A stretch of DNA of 64,000 nt, taken from Owenia fusiformis (Eukaryota > Annelida > Polychaeta > Sabellida > Oweniidae). The stretch is taken from positions 17,037,513 to 17,101,512 of the forward strand of contig CAIIXF020000004.1 of assembly GCA_903813345.2 (NCBI GenBank), given 5' to 3'. Shown piece after piece: positions 22,926 to 37,900 of this stretch. Positions within the stretch are counted from its first letter, which is position 1. Each line of letters opens with the position of its first letter. The notes under the pieces were generated by a model. That model was not told the DNA's origin, did no database searches, and saw only the letters and a list, made by a program, of their open reading frames with translations. Position numbers and translations under genes: made by a program.

Positions 22926-25900
22926 GTATGTATAGTATAATGGTGAACCTTATTTAAGTGTTTAAATGATACTATGGTTGTCATAATATGGTTATCGACC
23001 TCTTCTGTATTTATAGAAAAATTAATAAGCTGTTCTCTATCGTTGATTGTCAGATAAGAGCAGACTGTTATGTTTCAAAAAAAACAATCAATTTATTCAG
23101 AAGACGGAGTTCGCATAGCTATAATTAGTTATATTATATTTTGAAGCATGTTATTAACAGTATTCCCTTTTTAAATGCCTAGCCGCGATCTAGTTAGACG
23201 AGTCAAAAATTAATAGAAGGGGCCAATTACGTTGATAAACAAATAACAAACAAGAATGAGTTTTGTTTGGCGATATTACTATTTCTAAGTACTAATTGAA
23301 ATAAATGGTTATACCATAACTAATTGACTAACTACCTAAAGATTATATAATAAGTGTATATGTAGTTATGTAATTAAAAAACAACCGCGCACGTGTTCCA
23401 CTATGAACAGTGCTCCAGAAGCAGTCAAGAAAAGGTATTTTACTACCTCCTGGTTCCATGTCCAGAGATTTATCTGCCAAAAACTTGTTTGCAACGCGTT
23501 GGTGAGGCCAATGAAGTATACCTACATCCATGGTGAGGCACTTAACTCACCAGCTTTAGGCATGGATATGCCAATGTAGATCGGACTGCACAATTTTACT
23601 AATTCGACTTGTTTTTTAAGGTGTGGTCTAAATTACAAAATGCGTGCCAAATTTAGAATACTATCTCATCAGGACGATGGTAAGAGCAAAAAAAATATTT
23701 TGACGAAAATAATCAAGTGTAAATCTATTTCGATTCGAATGTTAATCTTTTGATAAATGATTTCGGGATAACACTAATATAAAATGAAACCCTAATCCGA
23801 AAGCCGACGGATAGACACATATCAGGGGGTACAAGAGTTCGTATGGGAACGGAGGATCGTCATAGCCAGAAACGTATCGAATAACAACGTTGCATATTGT
23901 ACAGTAAAGATTAACGCTTTTTTGGTGTGATGTTGCGTAGAGTGATGGTTGCTGACCCCGCGTTTTGACATTTTGTTTTTGTTAGATCTTGTAAGACAAT
24001 TACGGAAACGTCCCGTTGTATAAACGCTATAGGCGTTATATGAAACAATTGGCACATATAACTTACCCCCAATTGCGTTCATAAGTACTTAAAGGTACAT
24101 TATTGATAACTCAATGACCAATAGCTTAAGTGGGAGGGAACAACCCTCAGTGAATTGATAGTTAATATGCCAATGGCAACTCCTTCAAGAATAATGGCAC
24201 TTGAGTTTTAAAATGTTTTAAGCCTCTAATAAATAACATCGTCTAGAAGAATGGGCCGTCAGGTGTTTGGTTGATGTATTGATTTTATTATTAGATCCCA
24301 AAAAATTTACAGAAAAATGTTTGAAATCAGTTATGTCTTTTCAATTCCATATACTTAGGTGGTTCAAAAAGTTTTACAGTTGATGCCATAACTTCAAGGA
24401 AAATAAGACTTTTGCAATGAAACTTGGTACACATATGTGTTATACATTTATACATTATATGTTAAAATTTGGGACGTAATTCCGGGTTGAACATGGTACC
24501 CACCACTCTGGTTACCATAGCAACTATATCTCAAGAACCAATCAAAGTTGAGGTCCCAAATTTTACCATATAATGTATAAATATATAACACATATGTGTA
24601 CCAAGTTTCATTGCAAAAGTCTTATTTTCCTTGAAGTTATGGCATCAACTGCAAAACTTTTTGAACCACCTAAGTAGAAGTATTACCTGATTGTATTCAT
24701 TTGAACTTTAATTTTTATTGAAAGGAACATGAATTTCCAGAAATTATGAATTTATAAACATTAGTTATTTATTACACGTACGTTTCTCGAATACTTGATT
24801 CGATCAAAAAATAACATTATTGCCAAAAAGTCGGTTAATCCAATCAAATTGTAAAACAATTAAAATATAAACAATTATATACTAGAGGTTTGATCAATAA
24901 GCCTATTTTGTATAAAGTCATATCATTCATCATATACAATAAAACTTGTAAATGGAACACCTCTTGTACCTCTTAGGAGGTGTTCCACTTGCAGAGGTTC
25001 ATTTAACATTAGGTCAGTTGGTCGTTGAACTGAAAAATGTTCCACTTACAGAGGTGCTCCACTGGATAGGTTAACTGCAATATGCTCCTAGATAAGTGTC
25101 GAATCAACATAAATTAACTAATTTATTTTATTGTCGACCACAAAGGTGGTTAAACTCAGAAGTGAATACAAAATCGGATTGCAAAGTTCGTCGATTTCAA
25201 AATCTCGATTGGATCGTGACTAGATGCATGATTGATTTGATTATTGCATTGGTAGTTTCGAAGTTAGAAAATAGATTGTGTGCTTTTTAAAGAACTAATG
25301 TTAAAATGTCTCTGTTCTTTTACCCAAATCAGACATAAACATATAGATTTCGTAATTGTAACGCATAAAAGAGATCTTTGAATCATAAATAATGTTTTTC
25401 AAATTGCTGTAAATATTTTCGGTTTCTTGTACATATCAATTCTAATTGTATTCTCCAGGTAGGCATTCCTTATAATTAACACTAATAATACGAAACTAAA
25501 TCTTTATTTCCTCCCCGATGTGAGCAATAGGAAGAACCTGTCATTTTGATGGCAGTATTAATTGTTTGACAGTGTTCAACTCATTCCTTAAAGCAATTGT
25601 TAACTTCCGATATGACAATGAAAGGCATAACGACGCACTTAAACTGTAACGATGCAACGGTATAAATATTTCTAAACTCATATCTAATGTTTACAAAGCA
25701 CTTGCCAAATATCAGGACACATTGTAAAAAATGAACATTATCCGTGGGCAGGGTTCAAGATATCATCCAATCCCTCCCTTCTTAGCCCTGCGTTAAGAGG
25801 ATAAAAATACCGAGAGGGCTTAGGCGCCAGCACGTTCAGGCTAGGCGATTGGGCGCCGTAACCATGAGGTTGCGAGTTCGAGACGCGGTGTGCTCCGTGC

Positions 25901-28900
25901 GTTTATTCATTTAACCACTCGATTCTCTTCTCGCTTTTGAAAACGTAAATTTCTAAAATTCAACAGAAAATAAAAAATAAACTACATAGCAATTTTGAGA
26001 TATAAACTGATATACCAAGAGTAAGTTGGAGTTATGAAAATAACATAACTTTAAACAAACTTAAGAAAATACAGGTGCTACACGCAGCAATCATACAGAC
26101 AAGCAATAAAAATATTCACATCCCTATACAAGTTCGTTATTGAAAGAATATCCGTTTGTATCATTATAAGGTGTTGATTCCCTCAATGAGAAAATCAAAG
26201 TCAAATAACAAGGAAACAATATCCTATCTGGAATCAACAGTATCGTTAACTTAAATTGCTGTTGTGATGTTTTTTGAAGATGAACTCGGGGCAGATCTAT
26301 TCTACTTTCTACCACACCACAAATAAAGTCAGAGAGTAGACATTCAAAAACCCACTAGTTATGTTGACTTTAAACTTGTATTCATTGAAAGTTGTGTCTC
26401 GGGATTTTAAGATTGTTAGTTATGTGAAAGTTACCGTGATTAAATTACGATGTCTTTTGATTCTCCTTTGAGAGCTTTTTAAATAACGATCTATGTGGGT
26501 TTGGATGACTTGCTTATTTGTACACGAATGTACAAGGAGACACTCAGGGAAACAAAGAAAAACAACATCAAACGGTGAACCCACAATAGATACGTTCGTC
26601 GATATATAAATATTTCTTAAAATATAGACCTGTCTTTTAGAAGAAGACGTAATTCCTTAAGATAAATAAAAATCAAGAACTTTGAAAGAAATCCTTTTTT
26701 GAAAATTAAATCGTGATTTAAGAAACACATTACCGTATGCTATTTTTGAGGTTATATGTACAGGTACAGATATTTAAACCTCATTGGCATACGTACTTGA
26801 TAACTTAGAAAGGCACAAACGAGAGAAAATGTTGGTCCGGATTAACTCCCACATCATTCTCGATAATGTAGTTAGTAAAGATTCGGGAACCTAAATACAA
26901 AATCAATGTCCCCATTTATAATATTGGCATTCCCATATAGTAAACTGGCTGGCTGATATTTTTAAAAAATTGTTGTATGTTCGGAACTTGAGCGGTTAAG
27001 TATTGTTAAATGAAAGTTCAATGAACTGTCACCGCGACCGCGAAAAATAGAAATGGTATTTGAGGGTAAATGCCTGTTCACATTCATTTATAATAGGCAC
27101 ATGTATGTAACTTGGTCCAAGGGCAATAAACTTTGAAACAGAAAATTTACCATTTTTTATTTCAGTATGGCTATTTCAACCTGATAATAAAGAGATTCAT
27201 CATCGAAAAGTTTGGAGAGGAAAAATGGAACAACATTATGTAAGAGATGTTTGATCCTTATAAAGACAAATAAAATCAAGGGATAACCTAATACTTTTGA
27301 AGGAACCATTATTAAAGCATACCTTAAACTTCTAAAGCATTCCATTATGTAATTAATACGTATTGTACAAACTGTGAACAAAATTATTTCAAAACAGAAA
27401 TGTTTGATCTGCCGATCCTTTCTTGAGGCCAATCTATGTATTCATTTTATAAATTTATCGTACAGGAATACATTGGGTATATCTTTGTTCCAGCAACACA
27501 AGTAAATGTGCCAAATCGTATGATGAGTTCGCAGTCTACGATGACGAAGTCACGACAAAGATCATCAAAGCCGCATCGAATGCTGTTGGTAAGTCGGAAA
27601 ACATGCGTACCTAGAATTCCCCTTCTCTAAATATAGTTTAACAAGCTCTGGCTTTTTAATCTATTCGACTCTTTTGCGACAAAAATGTGATTATCATCCA
27701 ATTTCAATTTCAATTTTATTTATTATACCATCACCCAAATAAAGGGTATTAGGCAAAAGTACATACAGTAAATAAGTATTTAACAATTAAGTATTTCATA
27801 ACAAACATATTTACAATTGCTTCCCAGCCTCATTTAGAAACTTACATAATGCTAACAATACTTTACTATCAGATTGTAACAGCTTGGCATATTTAAAAGT
27901 ACTAATGTTTTTACAAAAATATTGGGGTAAGTATTGTTTTCTAATGCTTTTAACAGACTTACATTCTAATATAAAATGAAATTCATCTCCTAATGAATTG
28001 TTATTACATAGTTCACAAAATCTTCTATTTCTTTCTACATTTCTATACCTACCCCTCTCAATAGGTATTTTTGTGTTGGACATTCTGTATTTTGATAAAA
28101 TGACTCTATATTTTGAGGCAGTGAAAATAAGTAGTCTTCAAACTTGAATTCTGTTTTAAAAATTCTATAATTAAAACCTATATTACTATTACTTACATCA
28201 TTTTCCCACAATTGCCTGAACTGGTCTTCTAGCCTTAATTTTACCATTTTAACAAATTTTGAAAAATGCGAACTACTAGGATTTAACCAAATGTTTGTCA
28301 TTCCAAGATTATCTAATGACTTCTTGACATAATTCAGCCAGTCAGACTTCACAAGATTTTTATCAAAATAACTTCTATATATTTTGTACATCTTTGCTGA
28401 GAGTGTTTTTTCATTGTTAGAGCTTAATCTATACCAATATTTTAATATACATAAATCAAATTTTACCCTTAATGGCATTCTCCCTAACTCACCATAAACC
28501 ATAAAGGTTGGTGTTGATGCTATGACTTTAAGGATATACTTTAAAAACTTTAAATGTAATTTTTCTATTTTTGCATTGTTGATAAAGCCCCACACCTCAG
28601 CCCCATATAACAAAATGGGGGCAACAAGCGTATCAAAAAGATGTAATTGTGTCTTAATTGGTAACGAATATCTATTACCCTGGCTAAGTATAGCAAAAAT
28701 GGCCTTTTCTGCCTGGCTATATACATTTTTAATATTTTGATTGAATCCACCCTTTTGATCAATAATAACTCCAAGATATTTAAAAACAGACACATTTTCC
28801 AGTTTAATTCCATCCAAAACTACATTTTGAATACCTTTTCTACCTGTTTTACTATTACTAAAAACCATAACCTTGGTTTTATCTAAGTTGATGTGGATTT

Positions 28901-31900
28901 TCCATTTTTTACAATATCGTGATAATTCAGAAAAGGCCTTTTGCAAATTGGTCATAGAATTAGCAAATATCACAGTATCATCTGCGTATAATAAAACAAG
29001 CAACTTTAAAAGTACATTTAGTTGTGCGTCATCCATAAGGGGAATAGGTTCACAACTATTGTTAAGTAAAAAGGCTTCTACATCATTTATAAACAAAGCA
29101 TAGAGCAAAGGGGAGAGATTTTCTCCCTGACATAGCCATAAAGATGAGCTAAAAAAATCAGACTTTTTAACATTATCATGAGATACACAACTCTTAATAT
29201 TATTATACATATTCTGGATTACAGTTAAAAACCTTCCTTCGATTCCATAACATTTAATTAGTTTGTGCCATAGGCCAGCTCTCCACACAGAGTCAAACGC
29301 AACCGAATAATCTACGAATCCACAATAAAGTTTTTGCTTCTTAGTCAAAAGAATATCAATCAAGCATTTCAAAACAAAGATGTGATCAGTTGTGGAATGA
29401 AACTTCCGAAATCCACACTGATTGATATTTAACAATTCCATTGAATTTACGAAGTCAGTCAGTCTTACATTCAACACATGAGTGAATAATTTAGCACAAC
29501 AGCTTAACAATGTTATACCTCTATAATTTTTGGGATCGTTCAGATTACCCTTTTTCTTGAAAATCGGTTTAATAATTCCTTTCAACCAGTCACTAGGCAT
29601 AACTCCACAGGTTAACACTTTATTAAACAATTTCACCCATATGTCAATCAATAATGATTTGCTGTACTTAATATACTCATTTAATATATTATCCATACCT
29701 GAAGACTTGCCATTCTTTAAGGATTTGATAGCTGAATAAATTTCATCAGCTGTGATGTCACAATTAAGAAGTTTAATATTCAAGTCATAAGCAAAGCCTG
29801 TCTCATACTGAGAAGGCATGTCTTCTGGTATCTCATGTGATGCATCAGATGAGTACAAGCTTTCAAAATGATCCCTTAAGAGATCAAGGTTGACTTCATT
29901 GAATTCTTTTTTTGACTTTGGATTTAAAATTTTCCAATACCTTTTACTATCATTCTTTTTGAGATTCAATAATTTTTTGTTAAATTGCCTCTTGTACTCT
30001 TTCTGTGCTTTGATGCGTTGCTTTTTGTATTGTTTGTTTTTACGTACCATGTCTTGCTTATCTAGTTCACTTTTAGTCCTAAGATACCTATTTTTAGCAT
30101 TATTATATGATCTCCTTTTTAGATGACATGTTTTATCAAACCATTTATTAACATTTTTACCATTTTTAAAAACGTCTTGTTTACATGTTTTTACTGATAA
30201 CCCTGATTTATCAGCAGCAGACAAAATACATTCATTTAGCTTTACATTTAAATCTTCAACAGATGTTGATGGATCATCTAACAATACATTTAGTTGCTTT
30301 ATAACTTCAGTATCTAAATTTGTTTGAAAATCATCAGCCTTATCGTTAGACCATATATATTTAAAATGATTGTCATTTGCCACAAATGAGATATTCTGAT
30401 CATCACAGATTAAAGTTTGATTCTTACATGCCATAGACAAGTTAATGAAGCAATGAACGTCAGAATAATCTTGGTTAAATTGTTCTATCTCAACATTTTT
30501 CAGATCTGGTGTGCATATTAGACCTGTTGATAATATAATATAGTCTGTTACAGAACCCTTTCCTTTAAAACATGTAATATTTTCACTATTCTTTCCAAAT
30601 CTCCCATTAGCAATAAATAAATTATTTGCTTTACACATTTGTATCAGTCTATTCCCAAAATTATTTACCCTGTGTGAGTCATGTGAAACTCGTTTCACTT
30701 TAACATTGTAATTCTCAAGCTGATCTATTGCATTAAAAAATTCTACCATTTTGTCATCAATGCAATGCGTCATATACTTGTCAATTTTAGCATAATCTTC
30801 CATTGAACCTGTATGTGAATTGAAATCCCCCAAGAGGCAGAGTTCTTCATTTTCATTTTGCAAACTAAGCATCTCTGATTCAATTTTATCAAAACAGTTA
30901 TAGTCAGAGTACAGTGATCCTTCAGGTGGGATATATACACCTCCTAATAGCATTGGATGACCACATAATTGACTATCAATCCTCAACCATAGGACACAAT
31001 CACATTTGTTTTCAATATATTTGATATGTTTCTTAAATTGTTGTTTTACAGCTACAAGAATCCCTCCAGATTTTTTAACAGACATCTTCTTTCTAATTTT
31101 GAAAAATGTTATATATCCAAGTTCTTTTAAATCCCTTGAAATATTTATCTCATCAACTTTATCCAGTTTTGTTTCAGTTAAGGTAAGGATATCATACTCT
31201 GAAATTTTGACTCTGAAGTCTGGATTGGATAATTTCGATTTTAATCCACAAACATTTATATGGCCAAACTTTCTAAGAGGGAGAGACTGGGAGGATTCCT
31301 ATCTCATTGTGTGAGTCCCTCTACCACCTCTAGCTCCACCTCTGGCAGTAGATGCACCACCTCTAGCTCCACCTCTTGCAATAGGGGCATTTGCGCCACC
31401 CCTTCCACTTCTTCCTCTAATCACTGTGTCAGCATCCTCATTGATGTCATCATCATCCCAGTTGTTTCTGCTCCAGTCATCTCTGTTCCAAGTATGTCTT
31501 CGTTCTCGACCTGCAGGTGTCAGACGACCACTACCTGTGAATGTGTATTGGTTACCATTGGGTATGTTTGAGAGGATTTCACGGCAATTTATTTCAATGA
31601 GCCTTTCTGCATGTGACTTAGCACCATGAATGTATATATTCTTAAATTTCTCAGTCTGTCTTAGCTTCATTTTACTCTGGAGTATAGCGATTTTATCATC
31701 CCTTGTGGCTACCTGAACTTTGACAACACCTGGACGACCATTCCTTGATTTGGTTCTCTCTACATCTGTTATAATTTTGTGGTCCATTTTTAGACCTTCC
31801 TGCAGCAATACAGAGATTTTGCCCCTCAGATTCTCATTTTCAGAGGCTGGTACATTAGTTACTATGATAGAATTCTGAGGATCAAACCTCTGTGATGTCG

Positions 31901-34900
31901 CAGGGACTGCTCTAACCTCCGTTTGTTGTTTTTCAACTGTTTCAATCCTCTTGTGGTTATGTCCCCAAGCTTCTTATTCATATCTAGGTCGAACCGCTGT
32001 ATACCGTGTTTTATGGCATTAATTTCAGAATCAACCTTGGCAGTGATCATCGCAAATGTAGCTTCAATGGATTTTCTTGCAGATTCAATTTCTCCCTTGA
32101 TCACTTCACGGATATCTGCCAGATTTAACTGATTTTCATTTTTCCCAGTGTTAGTGATTTCTGTTTCACCATTCACTTGCTTAGAGTTTTCAGTATCACT
32201 ACAAGGCTCACTTTCGTTATCAGTTTCCATTGTGTCTTTAGAAATGTTTGACTCACTGTCGTCTTTGTTTGTTTTATTCTTGTTTTTCTTTTTCATCTGT
32301 TTCTTTTTCTGAGTCTTACGATTTTGGCTTTTTGGGGATGTCATTCTGACTGTTCTTTCCTATTTTAATCAATTAGAGTCATAACATGTTGTGCTTGTAA
32401 CGTATAGTACAACATACATAGATAATCCGCAAGGTATAGAAGCAGCAATAATTATTATGTTTCATTCATTCCAAGGGGTCTTGCCATTTGTTTATAGCAA
32501 CTGATGACTTTGTTTTATAGCAACAGCACAGTGATAATAGCAATGGCACTTTGTTTATAGCAACAAAGGAATCTTCTGAACCATTTGTTTTTAGCAACCA
32601 GCAGCTCTATTTTGTAGCAACTGAACTTCCCTATAGCGACAGGAGTATGTTTGTAGCAACTGGAGGTTGTTGTTCTTAGCTACGTTCAGTGTTTTATGGC
32701 AACGAGGGTGCAAAGTTCAAAGTTTTAGGAGAGTTTTGCTGGGGGTGAAAAGTTCACTCCTTACTGGAAGTGGAAGACTCAACCACAAAATCCAACATAT
32801 CCAATCAATTGTGCTTGAGCACTGATTATTTATTGTTTCAGCTTGTCCTTCAATACTTTATCAGAAGAATTGAATCCATATCTGCCTCACAGTCCACAAT
32901 CAAAATTTTAGGAAAAGCTAGACCTACGCTGCGGCCCACACTCAACACTGGAGTCCTAGTCTGTAGGCCCAGATAAAAAACAAATAAAAATTAATCTGCT
33001 ATTACGAGATGAACCTTACAAAACGTATAGGTCTTGTTATAAGTTATAACCGTCTATATTGTAGACATCAAGCGCGACGCCCTGTTGGAAATGGTAGGGG
33101 AGTACTATCTCGACCACATAATGAATACCGGACACGAGAAGATGCTGCGACGTCTTGGTGGCAACTTATTGGCGTTCTTGGAAAATCTAGATTCTCTCCA
33201 TACTTACAAATTGTCGGATTATCCTGAGATGAACGCGCCATCCTTCAGATGTCAGGATGATTCGAAAGAAGATAGAATAACACTACATTATTATTCGTTC
33301 AGGCGAGGTCTACATCCTCTTTGTCAGGGTATGTAGATTCAAGAAAGGTTTTTGATACTGTCATATAATTTGTTCATTTTAAGGTATAGCTGGAAAATAA
33401 CAATTTTGGAAAAAATTGCTAATCCTGCACATGTTATTTTCTTGTACAAAATATAAGTATGAAGGCATGTGTGTATTTCCTTCCTTTTTTCAGGAAAGTA
33501 TAATTACATTGTCTACATTTAGTAAACCTGGAAACAGGTCAATTGTAGCTCCTGTGTCGTCTGGAAACTTCAAAAGAAAACTTGGAAAATAGAAAGCGTT
33601 AAATATCAGAATTTCCTGGAGTTCCCATTGAAATCTTACCAGATTTACTAAAAGAAAACAATGTAATGATACTTTCCTGAAAAAAGCAAGAAATTAACAC
33701 ATGCCTTCATACTTTATTTTGTACCAGAAAATAACATGTGCATGTATAGCAATTTTTTCCCAAAATGTTATTTTCCAGATGAACCTTAACCATTAAACAC
33801 TTCAGAACCAGAATCATATTATAAGGAGCATGATAAAAATTGCTGTCCAGTATATTCTCATACTAATATTTTCCAGGGATTATAAAATCCGTGGCAAAGA
33901 TGTTTTACAAACAAGAAATAAAACTCGAGGTATTGTCCAATACACTGGAAAACGTTGGCACGTCTAAAGGTGCAAGGGAGCATATCGTATTTGATATCAA
34001 GGTGATGAGCAATAAACCAAGACCTGAAATGCCACCACCAACGTACGTTGCACAGACACAAAAGCATGGAGAGAAAAACATAAGCCCACAGGTAAGAGAA
34101 CTGAATGTGGAAAGTTTCTGAGATGTACAATCAGTTTATTTCTGACATACACAGCTCTACAAGTTTGTTAATCGAGAATTCCAGTTGTTTGAATCTCGAC
34201 TTATGAAAGAGGTCGAACATTTTTGATAAAGTTCAAATTGGTAAATATAAAGAGGTTTTAACACTTGGATATTTGATTTTACTTTTGGGGCTAAAAACAC
34301 ATACAATATATTAAAATACCAGTTATTGGTAAGCAACAAACACAATAATTTTACATCATCATTCTACGCTTTTTAAATGCTAAACCGATACCCGCATTTT
34401 TAATATTTTCTGTGTAATATTTTGAACATTCCAATGATCTCAATAAACGCTTCAACGTTTCAGGACATCGATACAGCTGCCGCCCATGCCAAAGAGCAGC
34501 CGATTCAAATCAGCAAAGGCGGGGTTCTTGCCGCAAAGTGGCGGGCGTCTGGTCAAATTGCAGCAATATACGGCGGATTTACTCCAACGTATCCTGAGAA
34601 AATGGCGATTGACGCAAAGACATTTTGTAATGTATTCCCGTATCACGTGATATTTGACGAGAGTTTGCACATCCGGGGGAGTGGGATTAGCATGCAGCAA
34701 TTAATGCCCGAAATAAGAGACACTGGAGCAAGTATATCAACGTTCTTTAAACAAATATATCCTCATCATATGGACTTCACTTTTGAGAATATCAAGAAAT
34801 ATATAAATACTCCCTTCCATATGGAGACAAAGCACGCAAAAATGAACGACAAGTGGGGAAACAAACCTATGGTTATTTTGAGAGGTAAGAACATTTTACC

Positions 34901-37900
34901 ATAGTATTGCAATTTATATACCCTTTCAGAGATATAAGGGAACATGGGGCAAAACGGCCCTATGGGGCAAAGTGGCCCATCGAAATATCTTTTGAATTAT
35001 AAAAAGATGGTTCTTCAAAAGACACATAATCGAATTTTGAAATTATAGAGTAAAACGAAATTGTTTAGAATCAGTGGAATCGCCTTATCGAATCAAATAT
35101 AACGATGGGAGAATTGCAGTTTTTTCAAGACAGTCTCTCGGTCCCTGTATGTCTTCTTATCAATAAATATTTTTCAATTCAGGTCAGATGGTTCATTTAG
35201 CTCAAGATGGCTACGTCGTTTATCTTGCGTCACCTTATGTCAGATGTTTACAAGATCTCGAAGACAGAAAAATGCATATCTCTGAGATAGCTATACATGA
35301 CGTAACTCGAGATTTGTTGATGTGGGAAGATGAACTAAGGTATAATAGAAACTAGCGGCAGAAAATGTGTGCATAGAACTAGAGTGTGATTAAGTGTGCT
35401 ATCAATGAGTATGCTTCACGGACTCCATTTTTGGATCAGTGATCATGTGACCATGTTTTATTGATTTATTTGGCTAGATAGCCAATGGATACATCACATG
35501 ACCAAAATTTGTACGTTCATTGGCCAGGAAAAGTAACATGATACTTGGTCTATTGGTCGCATGCAAACTATTGATTAAACACTAAGTTCATGATATATTA
35601 TTATATTATATTGTAAAAGTGTTGTGTGGTCAAAAGACTTGAAGAGTGTCGCACAGTGTGTACCTTTTCCGTTTGGATTTTAACTTTTCTGTTTGGTGTG
35701 AAACGGTTAAATATTTACAATTATATTATGAATTGCACTCTGTTAGTTGATGATTAAACTTTGCTGTATTATAGATAATTCAAATGTACGGTATACTTAC
35801 ATTTTCTTTTCTGATATATTTTCTATTATCTCCCTACATTTTCTTACAGTTTTCAAACACCGACACCACCCTGTCTCTTCTATTGCGTGTGCTTTTGAAT
35901 TCACTTTAGTTTCGTTTCTTAAATAGTTTGCATTTTGTGTGGACACTGTGTGCTAACAATTTCAGATGTATTAACCCCACGTTACGCTTTATGAGTAGGA
36001 GGGAACAATCTCAAGTTTCTGTCCCTGAAAGGTAAGTGAAGTGGACGTCGTATGATATATTCATTCGACAACATAAAATAGAATTCATAAAAGCATTAAT
36101 TTATAGAATGTAACCAGGTCCAAACTAAAATAATATCAATTAAGCAGTTATTTTTTCCTTTTCTGGAGCATTTGTATAACCAGGGTTCTCATGACGTCTT
36201 ATTGTCATTCTTTATTCGATGGAAACGTTCAGATAAAATCTTGGCAACACAGAGTCTCGTAAAGGGGAATATTAACACTTGTTAATGGGAGAAAATGGTA
36301 AATCTCGTTTCTGGACAGGACAAAATTAAACTAGACTGAACTGATCTGGAATGTCCTACCTTTAATTAGACCTCCTTGTAATGACAAATTATATTCCTAT
36401 AGAACAAAGTGAATTATTTACAGGCGAAAGAGTGGTGGGTCCGCAAGGGGAAATCGTGGAGTAAGGAGAGATCGGGGTGGTCAAGAGGGACAAGGTGTAG
36501 GTGGTGAGGCCGACGTCTTAGTTGACGGTGATGGCATCGACCAAGCTGCTTATGACGAACTACTTATAAAATACAGGTTAGTTGACATTTTCTCTGTAAG
36601 CTTTAAATTATATTCAAGAGTCAAGCTTTTATTTTATTTCCGAACAAATAAATGAAACAATGAAAATTTTATAAATGATAAGAAGTTGTTTGATAAATTA
36701 GACTGAGGAATATGCAACCTTTATGTAACGTCATTCATAGATCAGAGATAAAGAAAGTATACAATACAACACTGTTTAATTAAATGAAATGATGCTATTG
36801 TCAGCTCATGTGTTTATAGGCGTTGTATAAAAAAAACTCCTACCTCATACCCACCTACCCACGTACGTGGGACATGATTCAGTCTTTGAAGGGTTCAATT
36901 TTAAAGATCTTAGTTTATTACCCTACTATCACACCACTACGTTCTCGAAAACGGGCTTCAACGGTGTACGAACGGACTGGACGTACTTAGAACCGGTTGG
37001 GGTCTATTTACAAACTTCATAGAACGTACTCGAACGGGTAGGTCCTCTAGATTGACACCAAGCAAGTTGCCACTGCGTTCTTCAAAACTGGTTTTAAACT
37101 GTGTGCGAACGGAATGAACGTAGCTACAATGTTCTACGGTCTGTTTACAAACTTCATGGACTTTCCCGGACGGGGAATGTGATTTAGAATTTTAAATCGA
37201 TTCAAAATTCGATGGCGACCATACCTTTCTGTAATCAGGTCATGATGACCTTTTAGACTAATCGACGCATTATACGACGTTGCACACCGACGTGATGCGA
37301 CCTGAACGAACTGCGAATGAGATGAACGTATTGAAGACTGTTTATGAACGAAGTAGCTAATTATTTTAGACATATTTCCCGACCACAGCCAGATTGAGCC
37401 CGTTTTACGACGTTTTCGTAGGACTGGCAAGAACGGGTAAGAACTAGTTTGGTGTAATAGGGGGGTTAAATCTTAGTTTATGATGAATTATAGATGCATT
37501 TGTAAGGACCCTTGATAGCAAGTTGCTACTACATCCCAGCTGGGTTCGATTCCCACTCGGGGCATCGAATTTGGCACACTTTCTTTCAATTTCTTTCAAT
37601 CTGGCTTGTTAGACCTATGCTCGCAGTCATTAGTTATTTATTCCCCTGGGGCGCCCTCGGGTCATTACACATTAAAATGCATCCATATGCCATTTATGGA
37701 TCTGTCATCTGTCTAGTCATAAAATAAAGCCGGAATTGAAGAAATGTTAATCATTTGAGCTATTTTGAGATTTAATCATCTTTAAAATTGAACCCTTCAA
37801 CGACTGTATCATGTTCCACGTAGGTGGGTAGGTGGGTATGAGGTAGGAGGTTTTTGTAAAAAGCCGTGCTTATAACAGGATGTGTAAAACGATTCAGAGC

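Larger units (their letters stand above)
22926..27165. other. long first intron of the guanylate cyclase, mostly featureless
   Basis: If the ATG-only first exon is right, this 4.2-kb stretch is intron 1. It contains a TA-flanked MITE (24354-24674), a short GTTCCACTT repeat (24955-25065) and a tRNA-like pol III remnant (25842-25884). No other exon was recognised. Confidence 0.5.
27700..32740 (-). mobile_element. near full-length non-LTR retrotransposon (LINE), antisense in guanylate cyclase intron 3
   Basis: Minus-strand order: repeated GTTGCTAT motifs (5' UTR), ORF1, ORF2 with endonuclease and reverse transcriptase, and a 3' tail of three AAATTG-type repeats ending near 27700. There are no long terminal repeats. 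Two frameshifts (one in ORF1, one near the ORF2 end) suggest it is no longer autonomous, but the 1,016-codon open frame shows recent arrival. The clade was not resolved; the domain order fits the jockey/CR1 group. The 5' boundary near 32740 is approximate. Confidence 0.92.

Noticed and set aside
25842-25884. Functional tRNA gene
   Set aside because: A- and B-box-like words are present, but no acceptor stem, anticodon stem or terminator of T residues fits a cloverleaf.
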